8,546 nt of DNA. Origin: DASYAN01 sp036501345. GTDB taxonomy: Bacteria; Chloroflexota; Ktedonobacteria; Ktedonobacterales; Ktedonobacteraceae. Positions 6,685 to 8,546 of this stretch are shown in pieces. The stretch is from contig DASYAN010000082.1 of assembly GCA_036501345.1 (NCBI GenBank), positions 1 to 8,546 of the forward strand. Reading direction: 5' to 3'. The first letter of the stretch is position 1; each line of letters starts with the position of its first letter. Under the pieces are notes generated by a model. It was not told where the DNA came from. It ran no database searches and was given only the letters and a program-made list of their open reading frames with translations. The translations under genes and the position numbers were made by a program.

Positions 6685-6918
6685 TCAAGAACCCCTGAAG
6701 AAATCCAGGGGCTTGCGAAACGGCTAGCGCAACGGAAGTTCTTGTCTAGTGGGCTCCAATTGGAGCAGCAGCGGTACGGGCTACAAGAATGCTTAAATGC
6801 CACCCTAGTTTAAGCCTCTTCCTGCCACGCCGAAGCAGACGCTACCTAGTATCTAAGCCTGTACTGCCATCACGAAGGGTCATATCACCCAGGCTTTGAC
6901 CTGGAGAAGGGCAATCCC
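6685..6918 (+). ncRNA. IsrB omegaRNA (boundaries inferred)
   Basis: IscB and IsrB use an omegaRNA encoded just upstream of the nuclease gene, with the guide at its 5' end copied from DNA outside the left end. Here about 230 non-coding bases precede isrB and are rich in stems. They are CAAG-(AA)-CCCCTG...CAGGGG-CTTG (6686-6715), the 14-base palindrome GCTCCAATTGGAGC inside a TTCTTGT...ACAAGAA stem, GCTTAAA...TTTAAGC, CCAGG...CCTGG, and finally AAGGG-CAAT-CCCTT, which overlaps the isrB start. The size and multi-stem layout match known IsrB guides. The guide would be roughly 6665-6684. Confidence 0.65.
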
Positions 6919-8052
6919 TTGAGAATACCTGTTGTTGATACAGGCGGGGTGGCACTTATGCCATGTACACCAGCCAAAGCACGCCACTTATTCAAAAGTG
7001 GCAAAGCGAAACCCAAGCGAAACAAACTTGGCCTCTTCTATGTGCAACTGTGCTACGAGCAGGAGCCAAGCAACCAACCTCTCGTTGTTGGTGTCGATCC
7101 TGGAAGCAAGTTTGAAGGATACAGTGTCGTTGGCATAAAAGAGACGGTGCTCAACCTCATGGCAGAGGCACCCGATCATGTCAAAGACGCAGTTGAGACG
7201 CGTAGGACGATGCGGCGAGCGAGGCGGCACCGCAAATGGGGTAGACCCAAGCGGTTCGACAATCGACGCAACCACAAGAAGAGGGTACCACCTTCTACCC
7301 GGAGTCGATGGGAGGCCAAGGCCCGTGTGGTTGCTCAACTGAAATTGATCATGCCACTCACTGATGTGGTGGTAGAGGATGTTTGTGCAGAAACACGGAA
7401 GGGCCAAGGCGGTAAGTGGAACGGGTCATTTAGTCCAGTTCAAGTTGGAAAAGAGCACCTGTATAAGCTTCTCTCGAAGATGGGTTTGATCCTTCATCTT
7501 TGCCGTGGTCACCAGACCAAAGAGCTGCGAGATAACTATGGACTGAGGAAAACCAAGAGCAAGTCCAAACCAACCTTTGACTCACATGCCGTTGATAGTT
7601 GGGTCATGGCAGCATCAGTGAGTGGTGCTGAGGAACCAACCTGCACACGACTCTGGTACGTCATTGGTGCCCAACTCCACAGACGGCAGATCCATCGCTT
7701 GCAAGCATCCAAAGGCGGTGAGAGAAAGCCGTACGGCACCACTCGCAGTCTTGGCTTGAAAAGAGGAACGATTATTCGGCATGCCAAATACGGATTGTCT
7801 ACCGTAGGTGGCTTTGACCGCAAACGCAATACCATTAGCTTGCATGCCTATCGAACCAACAAGCGACTCACACAGGTGGCAAAGGTCAAGGATTGTCAAG
7901 CCCTGACATGGGTAGCATTCCGCTCCTGGTTGGTCGCTAAAGAGCAAAAGAACGTAAAAGGCAGAGGGTTACCCCTGTGCCCAAGCCCCAAGAAAGGAAG
8001 GCCTATTCCTCCCCTGGATAAATCACAGGGGAGGAATAGGCCGACAAGATGA
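6919..8052 (+). CDS. isrB: IsrB: RNA-guided RuvC nickase lacking the HNH domain
   Basis: This 377-residue protein starts at a TTG (6919) with GGAGAAGG nine bases before it. Domains in order are a PLMP domain (ALMPCTPAKARHLFKSGKAK, 12-31), RuvC-I with D60 (VVGVDPGS), an arginine-rich bridge helix (95-120), RuvC-II with E153 (VVVED), then directly RuvC-III with H223 and D226 (SHAVDS), and a C-terminal TAM-interacting-type region (about 270-330). The 70 residues between RuvC-II and RuvC-III contain FSPVQVGKEHLY but none of the HNH-domain His, Asn or Cys motifs, which separates IsrB from IscB. In characterised IsrB, RuvC nicks the non-target strand under omegaRNA guidance. All RuvC catalytic residues are intact. 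The length is a little above the usual 350 or so because the last 18 residues (after about 359) are encoded by the element's right-end hairpin and flank. The stop overlaps the M16 start codon. Confidence 0.88.
   Translation: MRIPVVDTGGVALMPCTPAKARHLFKSGKAKPKRNKLGLFYVQLCYEQEPSNQPLVVGVDPGSKFEGYSVVGIKETVLNLMAEAPDHVKDAVETRRTMRRARRHRKWGRPKRFDNRRNHKKRVPPSTRSRWEAKARVVAQLKLIMPLTDVVVEDVCAETRKGQGGKWNGSFSPVQVGKEHLYKLLSKMGLILHLCRGHQTKELRDNYGLRKTKSKSKPTFDSHAVDSWVMAASVSGAEEPTCTRLWYVIGAQLHRRQIHRLQASKGGERKPYGTTRSLGLKRGTIIRHAKYGLSTVGGFDRKRNTISLHAYRTNKRLTQVAKVKDCQALTWVAFRSWLVAKEQKNVKGRGLPLCPSPKKGRPIPPLDKSQGRNRPTR
8000..8042 (+). repeat. Right-end hairpin of the IsrB element
   Basis: Two perfectly complementary 17-base arms (8000-8016 and 8026-8042) surround a 9-base loop. 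The hairpin lies within the last codons of isrB. Its core CCCCTG/CAGGGG equals the left-end hairpin. Its 3' arm contains GGGAGGA, the only Shine-Dalgarno-like sequence before the M16 start codon, though it would be hidden while the hairpin is folded. Confidence 0.85.
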
Positions 8053-8546
8053 AGCAGAACAACGAAAAAAATCAGCGGGGTTTACCTCCAAATTACTTTT
8101 ATCACCAGTTACCCAATGGGATTGAGTTGATCGGGCAATATATGCCCAGCCTCAGCTCGATTAGCTTTGGTTTCCAGTTAGATGCAGCCGTAATCCACGA
8201 ACCGGAGGGCAAACAAGGTCTTGCACACCTCTTCGAATATATGCTCTTTCAGGGTACCAAACACAAGGATGCACGTGCACTTAATGAGGCTTTTGAATCG
8301 TTGGGAGCTCGTAAAGGTGCAAGCACGAGCCTAGAGGTTGCAATGGTCTGGGCTCAGATCGTCAATACCAAATTTGATGCGACCCTCGAGCTCTTCCGCG
8401 AATTATTGCTTACCTCTACTTTTCCTCGTAATGAGCTCGATCAGATGCGTAATCTGGTACGCCAGGAAATTCGTCGTCGCGATGATGAACCAATGAGCCG
8501 TATTTTTGAACTTGTACGGGCTCGCTTTTATCAAGGTACAGCCCTG
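8049..8546 (+). CDS. M16-family (pitrilysin/processing-peptidase-like) protein, N-terminal part, altered zinc motif
   Basis: The first 166 residues run off the window end. M16 peptidases are zinc enzymes of about 420 residues per unit that digest peptides inside a clamshell. Typical features are LPNGIELIGQYMP (21-33), a DAAVIHEPEGKQGLAHLFEYMLFQGT block (45-70), LNEAFESLGARKGASTSLE, and RQEIRRRDDEP (138-148). The signature HxxEH reads H60-L-F-E63-Y64, so the second zinc-binding His is Tyr. The third ligand, E140, is present at the correct 76-residue spacing. Bacterial M16 genes often come in pairs with one inactive partner; this may be the inactive subunit, or a mutation. The start ATG overlaps the isrB stop (ATGA). 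GGGAGGA in the IS hairpin is 14 or so bases upstream. The gene's original upstream region was displaced by the insertion, so its native start is uncertain. Confidence 0.85.
   Translation, partial: MKQNNEKNQRGLPPNYFYHQLPNGIELIGQYMPSLSSISFGFQLDAAVIHEPEGKQGLAHLFEYMLFQGTKHKDARALNEAFESLGARKGASTSLEVAMVWAQIVNTKFDATLELFRELLLTSTFPRNELDQMRNLVRQEIRRRDDEPMSRIFELVRARFYQGTAL

Larger units (their letters stand above)
6685..8042 (+). mobile_element. Non-autonomous IS200/IS605-type element carrying isrB (approximate ends)
   Basis: The left end has a hairpin with CCCCTG and CAGGGG around an AAGAAATC loop (6692-6711). The right end has the same six-base arms, extended to 17 bp, around GATAAATCA (8000-8042). 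Matching subterminal palindromes with no inverted terminal repeats are typical of IS200/IS605 elements mobilised by TnpA. No TnpA is present. A related, decayed right end occurs at 320-412. The downstream flank enters the M16 gene within about six bases. Confidence 0.6.

Noticed and set aside
6919..8052. IscB (with HNH) as the identity of the nuclease
   Set aside because: The segment between E153 and H223 is only about 70 residues and lacks HNH His/Asn and zinc Cys motifs.
1..8546. CRISPR array linked to the RNA-guided nucleases
   Set aside because: No regularly spaced direct repeats are visible; the nucleases are transposon-borne and use omegaRNAs.

Overview
The window looks like chromosomal DNA from a Ktedonobacter-like member of the Chloroflexota. 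This rests on family resemblance, not a search. It carries HNH-less and ordinary RNA-guided transposon nucleases (IsrB and TnpB) without any TnpA, a P-loop/TPR STAND ATPase, a SpeE-type membrane half-protein and an M16 peptidase. IscB/IsrB- and TnpB-carrying IS200/IS605 elements are known to be abundant in Ktedonobacter racemifer.

Layout. Positions 1-154 (minus strand) hold the start of fmt, the methionyl-tRNA formyltransferase gene, with a near-consensus promoter at 248-276. Just upstream, at 320-412, lies a decayed right end of an IsrB-type element in the same orientation as fmt. From about 517 to 2305 there is a TnpB element: a left-end hairpin cluster, a complete tnpB (715-2232), and an omegaRNA-like 3' region overlapping the end of the gene. 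Immediately after its right end is the C-terminal remnant of a different TnpB (2305-2760). The first element therefore appears to sit inside, or against, a second one.

The central part has two ordinary-looking co-oriented genes: a 736-residue STAND ATPase with TPRs (2851-5061) and, 42 bases later, a 230-residue six-helix membrane protein like the N-terminal half of spermidine-synthase-like fusion proteins (5104-5796). From 5797 to 6684 the DNA is mostly gene-poor debris. It holds a possible 83-codon minus-strand ORF containing an 86-base palindromic unit, and a tight cluster of hairpins at 6370-6442 that resembles an orphan omegaRNA or IS end.

The right part is an IsrB element: an upstream omegaRNA (about 6685-6918), isrB (6919-8052; PLMP and split RuvC domains, no HNH), and a 17-bp right-end hairpin (8000-8042). 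The isrB stop overlaps the start codon of an M16-family peptidase gene (8049 to the window edge), whose HxxEH zinc motif reads HxxEY. Overall the window is a host backbone (fmt, STAND, SpeE-like membrane protein, M16) riddled with non-autonomous IS200/IS605 elements whose nucleases are guided by RNA copied from the element ends and flanking DNA.
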